DNA of 64,000 nucleotides from Bryobacterales bacterium (GCA_003166865.1 PMUP01000088.1:75983-139982), one strand, 5' to 3'; counted from the stretch's first letter, positions 18,180 to 27,489 are shown. Made by a program: numbers and translations. Notes: generated by a model from the sequence alone, not told the origin.

Positions 18180-20593
18180 ATCGGCGCGCCATCCGGAGCA
18201 TCGGCGGGCTTATCGACAGTGATCTGTTTGGGGTCGTCTTCGTAATGCTTGATTTGCGCAGCGGCGTAAGCGAAATGCGCGCGCCCGGCTGTGTCCGTGG
18301 TCTGGCGCGCCAGCAGCCACTTTCGCAAATCGTCCAGCTTAAGACGTGCCAGCGCCCGCGCCTGCGCGGAGGCCTGCGGGTTTTCCGCCAGCAAAATCAG
18401 GCGGTACAACACCACGTTGTCGATGGTTCGCGCGACCTCCGCTTCTCGGATTCCGGCGCGGGGCGTCTTCCAGGTGGCAGTTACGAGACGGTCGATCACT
18501 TCGTCGAGTCCCGGATTCTTAGCGTCGCGTGAATGATAGTCGATGAGCCGCGTGTCACGCTCGGGGTTCAGCAGCAGCGCTACAGCCAGATCGGCGGCGG
18601 CTTCCACGGGCGCCATGGCATCGAAAGTGATCTGGGTGCGCGAATGGAAATCTTCACGGGTGGCTTCGAACTCGGGCGGGTGCGGCGGCAGCAGTGCCAG
18701 GATTCGCTCGGGCAGCATGAGCGCCGCGGGGTCCAGCGTCTTCAGCACCGCGTTGAGCGCGCGCCGCTGCTCCGCCGCAGGCACAATCTCGGCCACGGTT
18801 TGTCCGTCGCCGCGCACGGCATAGGTGTAATTAAGTCCGCCCACCACTTTCGTGGCGGCCTCCAACTGGTAGCGGTGGAACATGTAAACCGGAACGAGCA
18901 CTTCTTCGAGCGTGCTCATGGGGACACCGAAACGGATCTTCTGTTCCGAAAATCCCGCGAGAGCCTTGGCGCGCACCAGCATGACGCGATTCAGTTCGTC
19001 GACGGCATTGGGGCCAGCGTCCCAAAGGTGCGCGACCGGATTGGCGCCACTGGCAGCGCGGGCGTCACGGTCGGAGATGAACACCAACCCCTGGTCGCGC
19101 GCTTGATTGAGAATGGCGTTCAGCGAGGCGCGTTCGTCGGCGCCGGCCGGGAATTGGGAGTAACCATAGCGAATCGCGATCTTGTCCCAGTCGCCGATGC
19201 CGCTTGCGTAGGCATCATTCAGATCGATGTCGCCGGCGGCATTGATCGCCACCAAGGGCGGAGGATAGTCCATCACGGAGGCGCGATCGTGCGCGCTAGC
19301 GGCGAAGTTGTGTTCGAGTCCCAGCGTGTGGCCGAGTTCGTGCGCCGCCAGCTGCCGCAACCGCGCCAGCGCCATCTGTTCTATGCGCGGATCGACCGGC
19401 TGGCCTTGTTCGTACTTGGCAATCAGTCCCTCGGCAATCAGATAATCCTGGCGCACGCGCAGCGAACCGAGCGATACCTGGCCCTTGATGATTTCGCCGG
19501 TGCGCGGGTCCGTAATCGCTTCGCCGTAGGACCAGCCGCGCGTGGAGCGATGCACCCACTCAATGAGGTTATAGCGGACATCCATCGGATCGGCGTTGGC
19601 AGGTAGCATTTCAACCCGGAAGGCATTGCGAAAGCCGGCCGCCTCAAAGGCTTGTTCCCACCAGCGCGCGCCATCCAGCAGTGCGGAACGAATCGGCTCC
19701 GGCGTTCCAGGGTCGAGATAGTAAACGATCGGTTCCACAGGGTCGCTTACAGCGGCGGACGGATCGCGCTTTTCCAGCCGGTGGCGGATGATCAGGCGCT
19801 GGACCACCGGTTGAGAGATGGGCTGCGCGTAATCCATGTAGCGCACCGCGATGAAACCCGAGCGCGGATCGTAAACGCGGGGTGTGAAAGGCTGGTCGGG
19901 CAGCGCGACGAAGGAGTGATGTTCGCGTACGGTAAGCGCCTCCGGACTGGGGGTGACGGATTGAACCCACGCGCCGGGCTGCTTTCCGGTGAAGGTGAGG
20001 ATGGCTTCCACTTCGGTGTTGCGCGGGAAGTTGCGCGTGCGGTCGAGATAGATGGCGGAGCGCGAAGGGTCGATGGAGTAGGCGCCCTGGTTGTTCTTGG
20101 TGAGCGTCTCGGGAACCTGGTGCGCGTCGCGCAGGTAGAAGTTCGTTGCGTCCACCAGAACGCGGTCGCCCTCTTCGGCTTCCACAGTGAAACCCCAGAT
20201 GACCGATTGCGCGAAGGATTCTTCAACCGCCCGGCGTTCCAGCGCGTCGTTGGTGACAGCGCGATAGCTCTGGTTCGGCTGCACCAGGAGAACCTTCGGG
20301 CCGTAGCGGACAAAGCGAACCACAAGCGACCCGCCGATCTGGCCGCGATCGAGACCGATATCGTTCGATCCCACCCCGGCCGGAAGCGAATGGACATAAA
20401 GAAAATCGGTATTCCAGCGCGAGATTTCGAGGAAAACATGGCCGGTTTTGGGTTCGTAATACATCGGGAAATAGCCGGGGAGCGGGGTCATACCTGTGGC
20501 TTTTTCCGCGATGCCGGGAGTGGGGGCCGCGGTCCCGGGAGTCTGGGCTACGCTGAGCGCCGCGCCGGCGAGAAGGAGGAAAATTGTCCGCAT
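18176..20593 (-). CDS. secreted zinc-dependent metalloprotease (DUF5117/DUF4953 type)
   Basis: About 805 aa when started at the Met before the signal peptide (MRTIFLLLAGAALSVAQ); an in-frame start 27 bp upstream also exists. After the signal peptide come the beta-rich N-terminal domain (YEPKTGHVFLEISRWNTDFL, typical of DUF5117-type proteins) and then a metzincin-like zinc site HELGHTLGLEHNF with the downstream VMDYPPP Met-turn. The C-terminal third is helical. It is probably exported and cleaves unknown proteins. No partner gene is adjacent. Confidence 0.88.
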   Translation of the reverse strand: MRTIFLLLAGAALSVAQTPGTAAPTPGIAEKATGMTPLPGYFPMYYEPKTGHVFLEISRWNTDFLYVHSLPAGVGSNDIGLDRGQIGGSLVVRFVRYGPKVLLVQPNQSYRAVTNDALERRAVEESFAQSVIWGFTVEAEEGDRVLVDATNFYLRDAHQVPETLTKNNQGAYSIDPSRSAIYLDRTRNFPRNTEVEAILTFTGKQPGAWVQSVTPSPEALTVREHHSFVALPDQPFTPRVYDPRSGFIAVRYMDYAQPISQPVVQRLIIRHRLEKRDPSAAVSDPVEPIVYYLDPGTPEPIRSALLDGARWWEQAFEAAGFRNAFRVEMLPANADPMDVRYNLIEWVHRSTRGWSYGEAITDPRTGEIIKGQVSLGSLRVRQDYLIAEGLIAKYEQGQPVDPRIEQMALARLRQLAAHELGHTLGLEHNFAASAHDRASVMDYPPPLVAINAAGDIDLNDAYASGIGDWDKIAIRYGYSQFPAGADERASLNAILNQARDQGLVFISDRDARAASGANPVAHLWDAGPNAVDELNRVMLVRAKALAGFSEQKIRFGVPMSTLEEVLVPVYMFHRYQLEAATKVVGGLNYTYAVRGDGQTVAEIVPAAEQRRALNAVLKTLDPAALMLPERILALLPPHPPEFEATREDFHSRTQITFDAMAPVEAAADLAVALLLNPERDTRLIDYHSRDAKNPGLDEVIDRLVTATWKTPRAGIREAEVARTIDNVVLYRLILLAENPQASAQARALARLKLDDLRKWLLARQTTDTAGRAHFAYAAAQIKHYEDDPKQITVDKPADAPDGAPI

Positions 20594-20683
20594 GAAGCCG
20601 ATGTTAGCCTGGATGGGCATTAATTTGGATGCCAGCCTGAAGGGCGGCGCCCTCGCTTGCTATGCTGAAAACAACGCGCCAGC

Positions 20684-21289
20684 TTGAAAATCAAACCTGA
20701 AGATCGATTCTGGATCGGCATCTATGCCTTCACCGGGCTCATCATGCTTATAGCGATGGGCGTGTTTGGCTGGCTGGCGTGGACTTCGCGTCAGGAACCG
20801 GGCATCGGGCGAGTGGCGGGGGCTCGGATGCAAGCATCCGCCGGCTCCATCCCCGACGAGCGCTATGAATTGCTGGCGGCTTTTCGAGCGCCTGAGTATG
20901 TCCCGGAAACGCCCGCGCCGAAGGATTTCCAGAACGCCGATTTCCAGAACGCGATGACGCGCTACGCCAACCAGGATTTCGCGCGTGCCGTACCCGAACT
21001 GCGCGCCGCGGCAAATGCTACGCCCAGCTTCAACGCAGCGCGCTTCTATCTCGGGATTTGCTTGCTGCTCTCGGGCGACCGCATCTCAGGTATCCAAGAG
21101 CTGCGGGCTGTCACCGAAGCGGGCGATACTCCCTACTTGGAACGAGCGCGATTCTACCTGGCTAAGGGTCTCATCGCGGAACACGACATCCCGCGCGCGC
21201 AAACGCAACTGGAAAGCTTGATCGCGCAGCACGGCGACCTGGAGAAACAAGCCACAGTGCTGTTGGCGCAAATCCGGCCTTCGTCGTAA
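20684..21289 (+). CDS. membrane-anchored TPR protein
   Basis: 201 aa, started at TTG 20684 because the predicted N-terminal helix (FTGLIMLIAMGVFGWLAW) begins soon after; no ATG is well placed. After one membrane segment there are about three TPR-like helix pairs (FARAVPELRAAANATPSFNAARFYLGICLLLSGD and similar). It is probably a scaffold facing the periplasm. It is followed by the DedA-rhodanese gene on the same strand, 61 bp away. The function is unknown. Confidence 0.75.
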   Translation: MKIKPEDRFWIGIYAFTGLIMLIAMGVFGWLAWTSRQEPGIGRVAGARMQASAGSIPDERYELLAAFRAPEYVPETPAPKDFQNADFQNAMTRYANQDFARAVPELRAAANATPSFNAARFYLGICLLLSGDRISGIQELRAVTEAGDTPYLERARFYLAKGLIAEHDIPRAQTQLESLIAQHGDLEKQATVLLAQIRPSS

Positions 21290-21292
21290 ACC

Positions 21293-21309
21293 GTAACGGT
21301 TAAGCACTC
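21293..21309 (+). repeat. 17-mer GTAACGGTTAAGCACTC, shared with 50448-50464
   Basis: The sequence right after the TPR gene matches GTAACGATTAAGCATTC upstream of serA/yqeY with two mismatches. Both lie in short intergenic gaps. It may be a regulatory word or a decayed repeat; the meaning is unknown. Confidence 0.35.
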
Positions 21310-21350
21310 GCGGCATCGCGGATAGCGCCTGCGGCATTGGATAATGAGAC

Positions 21351-22322
21351 ATGCCCGACATCCTGAGCGTGATCGCGAAGTATGGCTACCAGAGCCTGTT
21401 CGCCGCCATGTTCCTGGAAGCTATCGGCTTGCCTGTACCGGCCGCGCTAGCCTTACTGGCTGCGGGCGCTGCGTCGGCAGCGGGTGTGATGCATCCGGCC
21501 CTGGCGTTGGCGGTAGCCGCGATTGCGATGCTCACTGGTGACATCATCCTCTTCTTGGCCGGCCGTCGCATGGGCTGGAGCCTGCTCGGCTTTTTGTGCG
21601 GCCTTTCGCTCAGTCCGGAAGTATGCATCCTGCGTGCAGCCAAGTGGTTCTATAAGCGCGGGCGCACCACGCTGCTGTTCGCGAAATTCATTCCCGGCGT
21701 CGGTTCCATGGCGCCTCCGCTGGCTGGCAGCATGAACATGCGTCCTGCGCAGTTCTTGCGATTCGATCTGGGTGGGGCGTTGCTCTACACGCTTGCCTAC
21801 GGAGGGCTGGGCTACCTGTTTCGCGATGTGTTCCGTTTGATCGCTGGAGGGTTGCAAGCTTTTAGTCGCGCCGTGGCCTGGGTGGTTTTCATCGGCGTCA
21901 TCGGATTCATCGGATACCGGGCGTGGCTCTACGGAAGATATCGGCTCACCCGATTCGTTCGAAGGGTTCCGGTGGGAGACGTCGAGGCGCGTCTCAAACT
22001 GGAAGGTGCGCCGGACATCATCATCGCCGACGTGCGCAGCCACGGTTACTATGACGAGGGCGAGCAACGAGTGCTGGGCTCGATCCGCATCGAGCCGAAC
22101 AATCTGGATGCTTTCATCGAGACGCTGCCGAAGGACACGCCCATCTATCTTTACTGCACTTGACTGCGCGAAGCCACTAGCGCCCGTGTGGCGCACATCT
22201 TGCGGGAAAAGGGATTCGACGCCTATGTGATCGCGGGTGGATTGCGAGCCTGGCGCAGGGCCGGATATCCGCTGGAAGCAGTGCCCAAGGAAGATCTGGA
22301 ATTGTTGCCGCGCTTCGATTAA
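21351..22322 (+). CDS. DedA-rhodanese fusion with in-frame TGA at the catalytic Cys (candidate selenoprotein)
   Basis: A DedA/SNARE-associated membrane domain (about residues 1-195; FLEAIGLPVPAALALLAAG, GRRMGW, KFIPGVGSMAPPLAGSM) fused to a C-terminal rhodanese domain. The frame meets TGA at 22161-22163 (codon 271) and then continues open to TAA at 22320. The residues across it read IYLYCT-(TGA)-LREATSARVAHIL, followed by the normal rhodanese end VIAGGLRAWRRAGYPLE. Homologues of this fusion typically have Cys-x-Cys there, so TGA stands at the expected catalytic cysteine. A hairpin lies just downstream. Readings as Sec insertion, a nonsense mutation or an assembly error are all possible; the intact downstream frame favours Sec. 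It acts at the membrane, probably in persulfide or thiol chemistry. Confidence 0.72.
22165..22195 (+). promoter_or_regulatory. SECIS-like hairpin downstream of the in-frame TGA
   Basis: GCCAC (22173-22177) pairs with GTGGC (22188-22192) around a 10-nt loop TAGCGCCCGT. TGC (22165-22167) can pair with GCA (22193-22195) below a 5-nt 5' bulge. The loop starts 14 nt after the TGA, close to the bacterial SECIS range. The expected loop G is third rather than first or second, so this is only a weak match by eye. Confidence 0.35.
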
Positions 22323-22333
22323 TCCGCAGCCGT

Positions 22334-24019
22334 CTATAACACCGGGGAATCGTCACCCAGCAGGGCCCTCCGCACGATCTTAATGGGCGGGTTGCCTTCG
22401 CGCATGAAACGGTCGTGGAACTCCTGGAGTGCGAAGGCGCTGCCGCGCATCTTTTTGTAGTCTTCGCGCAGCTTCATGATTTCGAGCTTGCCCAGCGTGT
22501 AATACAGATAGGTTGGATTACTGGTACCGCGCTTGGTTTCGCGCTCGCCGTTCGTGCGGGTCTGGTAGCCTTCGTTGACGAAGAAGTCGATGCCCTGGTT
22601 GTAGGTCATGTTGCCGGTGTGCATTTGGATGCCCACGATGTAGCGGGCGTTGCGGAGCAGCGCGTCCTGCAATTGGCCGAGGCGGAGCTTCAGATCGCCG
22701 TTGCCGTAGCCTTCATCCAGCATCATCTGCTCCGAGTAGTGCGCCCAGCCTTCGGAATTCGAGGCGGCGCCTAGAAGCTTGCGGACTTTCGAGGGGATGG
22801 TTTGCATCCACAGAAACTGAACATAATGGCCGGGATATGCTTCGTGGACAGCCGTACTGATGATGGTGCCACGGTTGAAGCCCTCCATATGCTCCTCTAC
22901 TTGCGTCGGAGTCCAGGAAGGTTCTGGCAAAGTCACGTTGAAGAACGCTTCCTTGGCGACGTTTTCATACGGCCCGGGCGTGTCCATGGACGCCGTGGTG
23001 AGAGCGCGCATGAAGGGCGGGGTTTCTTCCACGATGGGCAGAACCGGCGAAGGCACGGTGATGATGTTTCTCGCGGTGATGTAGTCTTTCAATCCACCTA
23101 ACACGTCGCGAAAGGATTGCAGCAAATGATCGGGCGTGGGGTGGTCGCGGGTGGCTTCATCGAGGATCTGCTGCGGGGTCTTGCCCGGGTCGATTCTCGC
23201 GGCGGTCTGTTTGAAAGCTTCCTGGTTCCGGCGCAGGTCGGCCATCCCGATTTCCAGGAGCTTGTCGAGAGGCAGGTCGACCATTTCTTCGTAGAGAAGT
23301 TTCTTGCGAAAGAGATCGGCGCCGAGGCGAAAGTCGCCGCCGGAGCGAGCCAGGAGGTCGTTCTGCAAAAAGGCCTGGTAGCGTTTCAGCGCGTCGATGG
23401 CCATGCCGTTGGATTGTTGAAATTCGGCCACCAGCTTCTGGTCTGTGACCTCTTTGAACGCGCTGGGAACGTCGTTCTCGAAGAAGCTGATGATGCCCGG
23501 CAGTTGCTCAATGGCGACCTCGGTGTAGATGCGGGGCGGGTTCTTGAGATTGGCGCGGGCGGCCTCGAACACGGCGGGGATTTGGCGCTCGCGCGCGATG
23601 ACGGATTTCATGCGATCCGCCGCTGGCGCGAAGTTACGGCTCATGATGACGTAAACGCTGTTGGTGACTCCGCTCGAGTAGTTGTCGGGGTTCTTTTGCC
23701 AAGTGCGGACCTTTTCCATATCAAGCAGCGCGGCACGGATGTAATTCAGGATGAGATCCCGGTCGGGATCGGCGGGCAGGGCGGCGAATTGCCGCTCGGC
23801 GCGGTGCAAGGCCTTCCTGTTAGCGTCGAGCGCGGCCTTCGAGTAGTCTTCAAGCTGGGAATCGTATTGGTGGAAGCCGGATGAAGTCCCCTGGGTGGGA
23901 CTGAACTTGAAGTAGACTTCGTCGAAGAAACGATCGACCTGTTGAGCAGCAGGTTGGGCTTGGAGCGGACCTTGAATCATGATGGAGAGAGTAGCGATAA
24001 GGCAGAATGCGCGGAGCAT
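22334..24019 (-). CDS. secreted DUF885-family metallopeptidase-like protein
   Basis: About 561 aa from the Met preceding the signal peptide (MLRAFCLIATLSIMIQG); a start at 24046 is also possible. The conserved zinc-site motif HEAYPGHYVQF (HExxxGH) is at roughly two-thirds of the length, followed by GWAHYSEQMMLDEGYG and the C-terminal YNQGIDFF and YTLGKLEIMKLR blocks, all typical of DUF885. The family is probably secreted dipeptidases or carboxypeptidases. It starts divergently from the first VWFA-related gene, and the two promoters share the 24020-24074 gap. Confidence 0.92.
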   Translation of the reverse strand: MLRAFCLIATLSIMIQGPLQAQPAAQQVDRFFDEVYFKFSPTQGTSSGFHQYDSQLEDYSKAALDANRKALHRAERQFAALPADPDRDLILNYIRAALLDMEKVRTWQKNPDNYSSGVTNSVYVIMSRNFAPAADRMKSVIARERQIPAVFEAARANLKNPPRIYTEVAIEQLPGIISFFENDVPSAFKEVTDQKLVAEFQQSNGMAIDALKRYQAFLQNDLLARSGGDFRLGADLFRKKLLYEEMVDLPLDKLLEIGMADLRRNQEAFKQTAARIDPGKTPQQILDEATRDHPTPDHLLQSFRDVLGGLKDYITARNIITVPSPVLPIVEETPPFMRALTTASMDTPGPYENVAKEAFFNVTLPEPSWTPTQVEEHMEGFNRGTIISTAVHEAYPGHYVQFLWMQTIPSKVRKLLGAASNSEGWAHYSEQMMLDEGYGNGDLKLRLGQLQDALLRNARYIVGIQMHTGNMTYNQGIDFFVNEGYQTRTNGERETKRGTSNPTYLYYTLGKLEIMKLREDYKKMRGSAFALQEFHDRFMREGNPPIKIVRRALLGDDSPVL

Positions 24020-24046
24020 CTCTTCATTATGCAGTGAAAAATGCAC

Positions 24047-24052
24047 TAGAAT
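24047..24052 (+). promoter_or_regulatory. probable -10 box (TAGAAT) of the first VWFA gene
   Basis: GAAAAATGCACTAGAATT before the GTG at 24075 is repeated as GAAAAATGCAGTAGAATT (27445-27462) before the third paralogue. A shared TAGAAT about 25 bp upstream of each start suggests a promoter copied with the gene. The -35 region (TTCATT near 24023) is poor. Confidence 0.45.
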
Positions 24053-24074
24053 TTAGTAGATTGGCTAGTCGCAA

Positions 24075-25838
24075 GTGCACGTGAGAGGCGCAGCAACCGC
24101 GGCTCTACTGCTGTTTGGCGGAATCTCTGGACTCGATTCTTTGGGTCAGCCTCCCGCCAATCAGCATGCGCCCGAGATGTCTTCACACGACGCGCCGGCC
24201 ACCTTCAGCACGAAAGTGAATCTGGTGATGGTCCCGGTGGTGGTTCGAGATGCGAAGGGGAAGGCGATCGGAACGCTGCAGAAGGGAGACTTCCAGCTCT
24301 TCGACAAGGGCAAGCCGCAGGTGATCTCCAAATTCTCGGTGGAGAAGGCCGGCGAGGCGGTGATTCCGGCGGAAGTGGCCACCGACGATGCCGCGCTCGA
24401 AAACGCGGCTGCGGCAACCGCGGCGGCCAAAGCACCTGCTCCGATCGCGCAGCGGTTTGTCATCTACCTATTTGACGATGTTCATACCAGCACGGCGGAT
24501 TTGATCCAAGTTCGCAACGCGGCTGATCGCCATTTGACTGAAACTCTGGATGCCACCACGCGCGCCGCCATCTTCACCAGTTCAGGGCAGGGCAGCCTGG
24601 ATTTCACCGATGACCGCGTGAAATTGCACGAGGCCTTGCTGAAACTGATGTCGCGGCCAACCATCGGAGGACTGGGAAGGGAGTGCCCGGACATCAGCTA
24701 CTACACGGCCGATCTGATCCAAAACAAGAACGACCCGACGGCTTTGCAGACAGCAGCCGCGGAGGTTCTGGCAACCTGCGACCCGCCGCCTCCCGGCCAA
24801 TCGGCCCAGCAGGCCATGCAGGCTGCCGAAATCGTTGTGCGGGCCACGGCGTCCAATGTACTTAGCCTTGGTGACCGCGACGCGCGCCTGGCACTTACGG
24901 TGTTGGAGGATGCGATTCGCCGCCTCAAGGCGGCCCCGGGCGACCGGAGCTTGATCTTCGTTTCTCCTGGTGTTTTCCTCACTGACGATCTGCGCCAGGA
25001 AGAGACCGACATCATGGACCGCGCAATTCGCGCCAATGTGCGAATCAGTTCGCTGAATGCACGCGGGCTTTATGCGGTCGTCCCCGGGGGCGACGCAAGC
25101 ACACCCAGTACACAAGGCGGTCAGGCGGTGATGAATGCCAAGGCGCAATATCAGCGCGAGAGCGCGATCGCGGAAGAGGGAATCATGGAGGAACTGGCGG
25201 ATGCGACGGGCGGCCGGTACTTCCACAACAATAATGACTTGAAAGCGGGCTTCGGCCAGGTGGCTGCAGCTCCGGAGTTTGTTTATGTGCTGGGATTTTC
25301 GCCGCAGAACTTGAAGCTGGACGGGGCCTATCACGCTCTCAAGGTTAAGCTGACGAATTCGCACGGCCTGGATTTACAGGCGCGGCGCGGATATTATGCC
25401 CCCAAGCACTTGCCCGATCCGGCGGAGGACGCCAAGCGGGAAATCCAAGAGGCGTTATTTTCGCGGGACGAACTGCAGGATATTCCGGTGGAATTGCACA
25501 TGCAATTCTTCAAGTCCAGCGATATCGCTGCCAAGATCGCCGTGCTGGCGCGCGTGAATCTGAAGAATCTTCACTTCCGCAAGGCGGACGGGCGCAACAA
25601 CGACAACCTGACGGTCCTTACGGGCGTATTCGACCGGAACGGAAACTACATCAGCGGCGTCGAAAAGATACTTGAGTTGCGTCTGCTGGATCCAACACTC
25701 GATAAGCTGCTGAATTCGGGAGTTACCGTGAGGACGAACTTCGACGTGGCGCCCGGGAGCTATGTAATCCGGCTGGTGGTGCGTGATTCGGAAGGACAGA
25801 ACATGGCGGCGCGCAACGGAGTCGTCGAGATTCCCTGA
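24075..25838 (+). CDS. secreted VWFA-related protein, tandem copy 1
   Basis: 587 aa, GTG start, with a short hydrophobic signal sequence (AATAALLLFGGISGL). It belongs to the acidobacterial 'VWFA-related domain' family (TIGR03436 type). It has an N-terminal beta domain (VNLVMVPVVVRDAKGKAIGTL, DFQLFDKGKPQ) and a VWFA-like fold starting FVIYLFDDVHTS, in which the metal-site Asp-x-Ser-x-Ser is not canonical. A Cys-containing insertion ECPDISYYTADL comes next, then the family end block FVYVLGFSPQNLKLDG (GaTghYHxLkV type) and a C-terminal beta region. The stop overlaps the start of copy 2 (TGATG). The role is unknown; it is probably extracellular or outer-surface binding. Confidence 0.9.
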   Translation: MHVRGAATAALLLFGGISGLDSLGQPPANQHAPEMSSHDAPATFSTKVNLVMVPVVVRDAKGKAIGTLQKGDFQLFDKGKPQVISKFSVEKAGEAVIPAEVATDDAALENAAAATAAAKAPAPIAQRFVIYLFDDVHTSTADLIQVRNAADRHLTETLDATTRAAIFTSSGQGSLDFTDDRVKLHEALLKLMSRPTIGGLGRECPDISYYTADLIQNKNDPTALQTAAAEVLATCDPPPPGQSAQQAMQAAEIVVRATASNVLSLGDRDARLALTVLEDAIRRLKAAPGDRSLIFVSPGVFLTDDLRQEETDIMDRAIRANVRISSLNARGLYAVVPGGDASTPSTQGGQAVMNAKAQYQRESAIAEEGIMEELADATGGRYFHNNNDLKAGFGQVAAAPEFVYVLGFSPQNLKLDGAYHALKVKLTNSHGLDLQARRGYYAPKHLPDPAEDAKREIQEALFSRDELQDIPVELHMQFFKSSDIAAKIAVLARVNLKNLHFRKADGRNNDNLTVLTGVFDRNGNYISGVEKILELRLLDPTLDKLLNSGVTVRTNFDVAPGSYVIRLVVRDSEGQNMAARNGVVEIP

Positions 25839-27415
25839 TGGAAGCCCCAATGCACGTAAGAGGCGCAGTAGTCGCGGCTCTACTGCTGAGTGGCGCAATT
25901 TCTGGGCGCGGCCAGGCTCCTCAGAATACGCTCCAGCAGAATGCACCCGAGATGTCTTCGCATGACGCGGCGTCCACGTTCAGCACGAAGGTGAACCTGG
26001 TGATGGTCCCGGTGGTGGTTCGAGATGCGAAGGGGAAGGCGATCGGAACGCTGCAGAAGGAAGACTTCCAGCTCTTCGACAAGGGCAAGCCGCAGGTGAT
26101 CTCGAAATTCTCGGTGGAGAAGGCGGGCGAGGCGGTGATTCCGGCGGAGGTGGCCACCGACGATGCCGCGATCGAAAACGCGGCTGGGGCAACCGCGGCA
26201 AGCAAAACACCTGCTCCGATCGCTCAGCGGTTTGTCATTTACCTATTTGATGATGTGCATACCAGCATCAGGGATTTGATCCAAGTTCGCGAAGCCGCTG
26301 ATCGTCACTTATCCGAATCGCTGGATGCCACCACGCGCACCGCCATCTTCACCACCTCGGGGCTAGGCAACTTGGATTTTACCGACGACCGTCAGAAATT
26401 GCATGCAGCCCTGCTGAAACTGATGTCGCGGCCAATACTCGCCCTAGGTGACCTCGACAGGCGCCTGGTACTTATAGCGTTGGAGGATTCGATCCGCCGG
26501 CTTGCCGCGGTTCCTGGCGATCGGTCCTTGCTTTTGGTCTCGCCCGGATTTGGTGTCCCTGATCATCTGCGCCAGGAAGAGACAGACATGATCGATCGCG
26601 CGCTTCGCGCCAATGTGAGAATCAGCTCGCTGGATGCGCGCGGGCTTTATACCATCATTCCGGGGGGCGACGCGAGCACACCCAGTACACAAGGTGGTCG
26701 GTTGAAAGTGATCACCAAGATGCAACAGCAAATGGATACTGCGATGGCGCAAGAAGGAGTCCTGGAAGAACTCCCGGACGCGACGGGCGGCCTGTACTTT
26801 CACAACAATAATGACCTGGAAGGTGGGTTCGCGCAGGTGGCCGCCGCTCCGGAGTTTGTTTACGTGCTGGGATTTTCGCCGCAGAACTTGAAGCTGGATG
26901 GGGCCTATCACGCGCTCAAAGTGAAGCTGGTAACTGCGCCCGGTCTGGATCTACAGGCGCGGCACGGATATTATGCCCCCAGGCGCTTGCCCGATCCGGC
27001 GGAGGACGCCAAGCGGGAGATCCAAGAAGCGCTATTTTCGCGGGACGAACTGCAGGACATTCCGGTGGAATTGCACATGCAATTCTTCAAGTCCAGCGAT
27101 ATCGCTGCCAAGATCGCCGTGCTGGCGCGGGTGAATCTGCAGAGTCTTCACTTCCGCAAGGAGAACGGGCGCAACAACGACAACCTGACGGTGCTTGCGG
27201 GTGTGTTCGACCGCAATGGAAACTACATCAGCGGCGTCGAACAGATACTTGAGTTGCGTCTGCTGGATCCAACACTCGAGAAGCTGCTGAATTCGGGAGT
27301 TACCGTGAGGACGAACTTCGACGTGGCGCCCGGGAGCTATGTAATCCGGCTGGTGGTGCGTGATTCGGAAGGACAGAACATGGCGGCGCGCAACGGCGTC
27401 GTCGAGATTCCCTGA
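25838..27415 (+). CDS. secreted VWFA-related protein, tandem copy 2 (internally deleted)
   Basis: 525 aa; starts at ATG 25838, or at the second Met (25850), which aligns with the starts of copies 1 and 3. It is the same protein as its neighbours, but about 70 residues covering the Cys-containing ECPD segment and its low-complexity linker are missing, so MSRPILALGD joins directly to the LxxLxDxIRRL helix. It has no promoter of its own, since the start shares a base with the previous stop. The C-terminal half is almost identical to copies 1 and 3. Confidence 0.88.
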   Translation: MEAPMHVRGAVVAALLLSGAISGRGQAPQNTLQQNAPEMSSHDAASTFSTKVNLVMVPVVVRDAKGKAIGTLQKEDFQLFDKGKPQVISKFSVEKAGEAVIPAEVATDDAAIENAAGATAASKTPAPIAQRFVIYLFDDVHTSIRDLIQVREAADRHLSESLDATTRTAIFTTSGLGNLDFTDDRQKLHAALLKLMSRPILALGDLDRRLVLIALEDSIRRLAAVPGDRSLLLVSPGFGVPDHLRQEETDMIDRALRANVRISSLDARGLYTIIPGGDASTPSTQGGRLKVITKMQQQMDTAMAQEGVLEELPDATGGLYFHNNNDLEGGFAQVAAAPEFVYVLGFSPQNLKLDGAYHALKVKLVTAPGLDLQARHGYYAPRRLPDPAEDAKREIQEALFSRDELQDIPVELHMQFFKSSDIAAKIAVLARVNLQSLHFRKENGRNNDNLTVLAGVFDRNGNYISGVEQILELRLLDPTLEKLLNSGVTVRTNFDVAPGSYVIRLVVRDSEGQNMAARNGVVEIP

Positions 27416-27455
27416 CGGCGCCGGCGTATTTAACACGTTCCAGCGAAAAATGCAG

Positions 27456-27461
27456 TAGAAT
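27456..27461 (+). promoter_or_regulatory. probable -10 box (TAGAAT) of VWFA copy 3
   Basis: Part of GAAAAATGCAGTAGAATT, the duplicate of the box before copy 1. An AGGAG Shine-Dalgarno sequence lies at 27474-27478, 11 nt before the GTG at 27490. Confidence 0.4.
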
Positions 27462-27489
27462 TGTCCTCCAGTAGAGGAGTTGTTCCCAA

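Noticed and set aside
22161-22163. Simple split of DedA and rhodanese into two genes at the TGA
   Set aside because: No start codon or ribosome site follows the TGA in frame at a sensible place, and the rhodanese fold would be cut through its active site.
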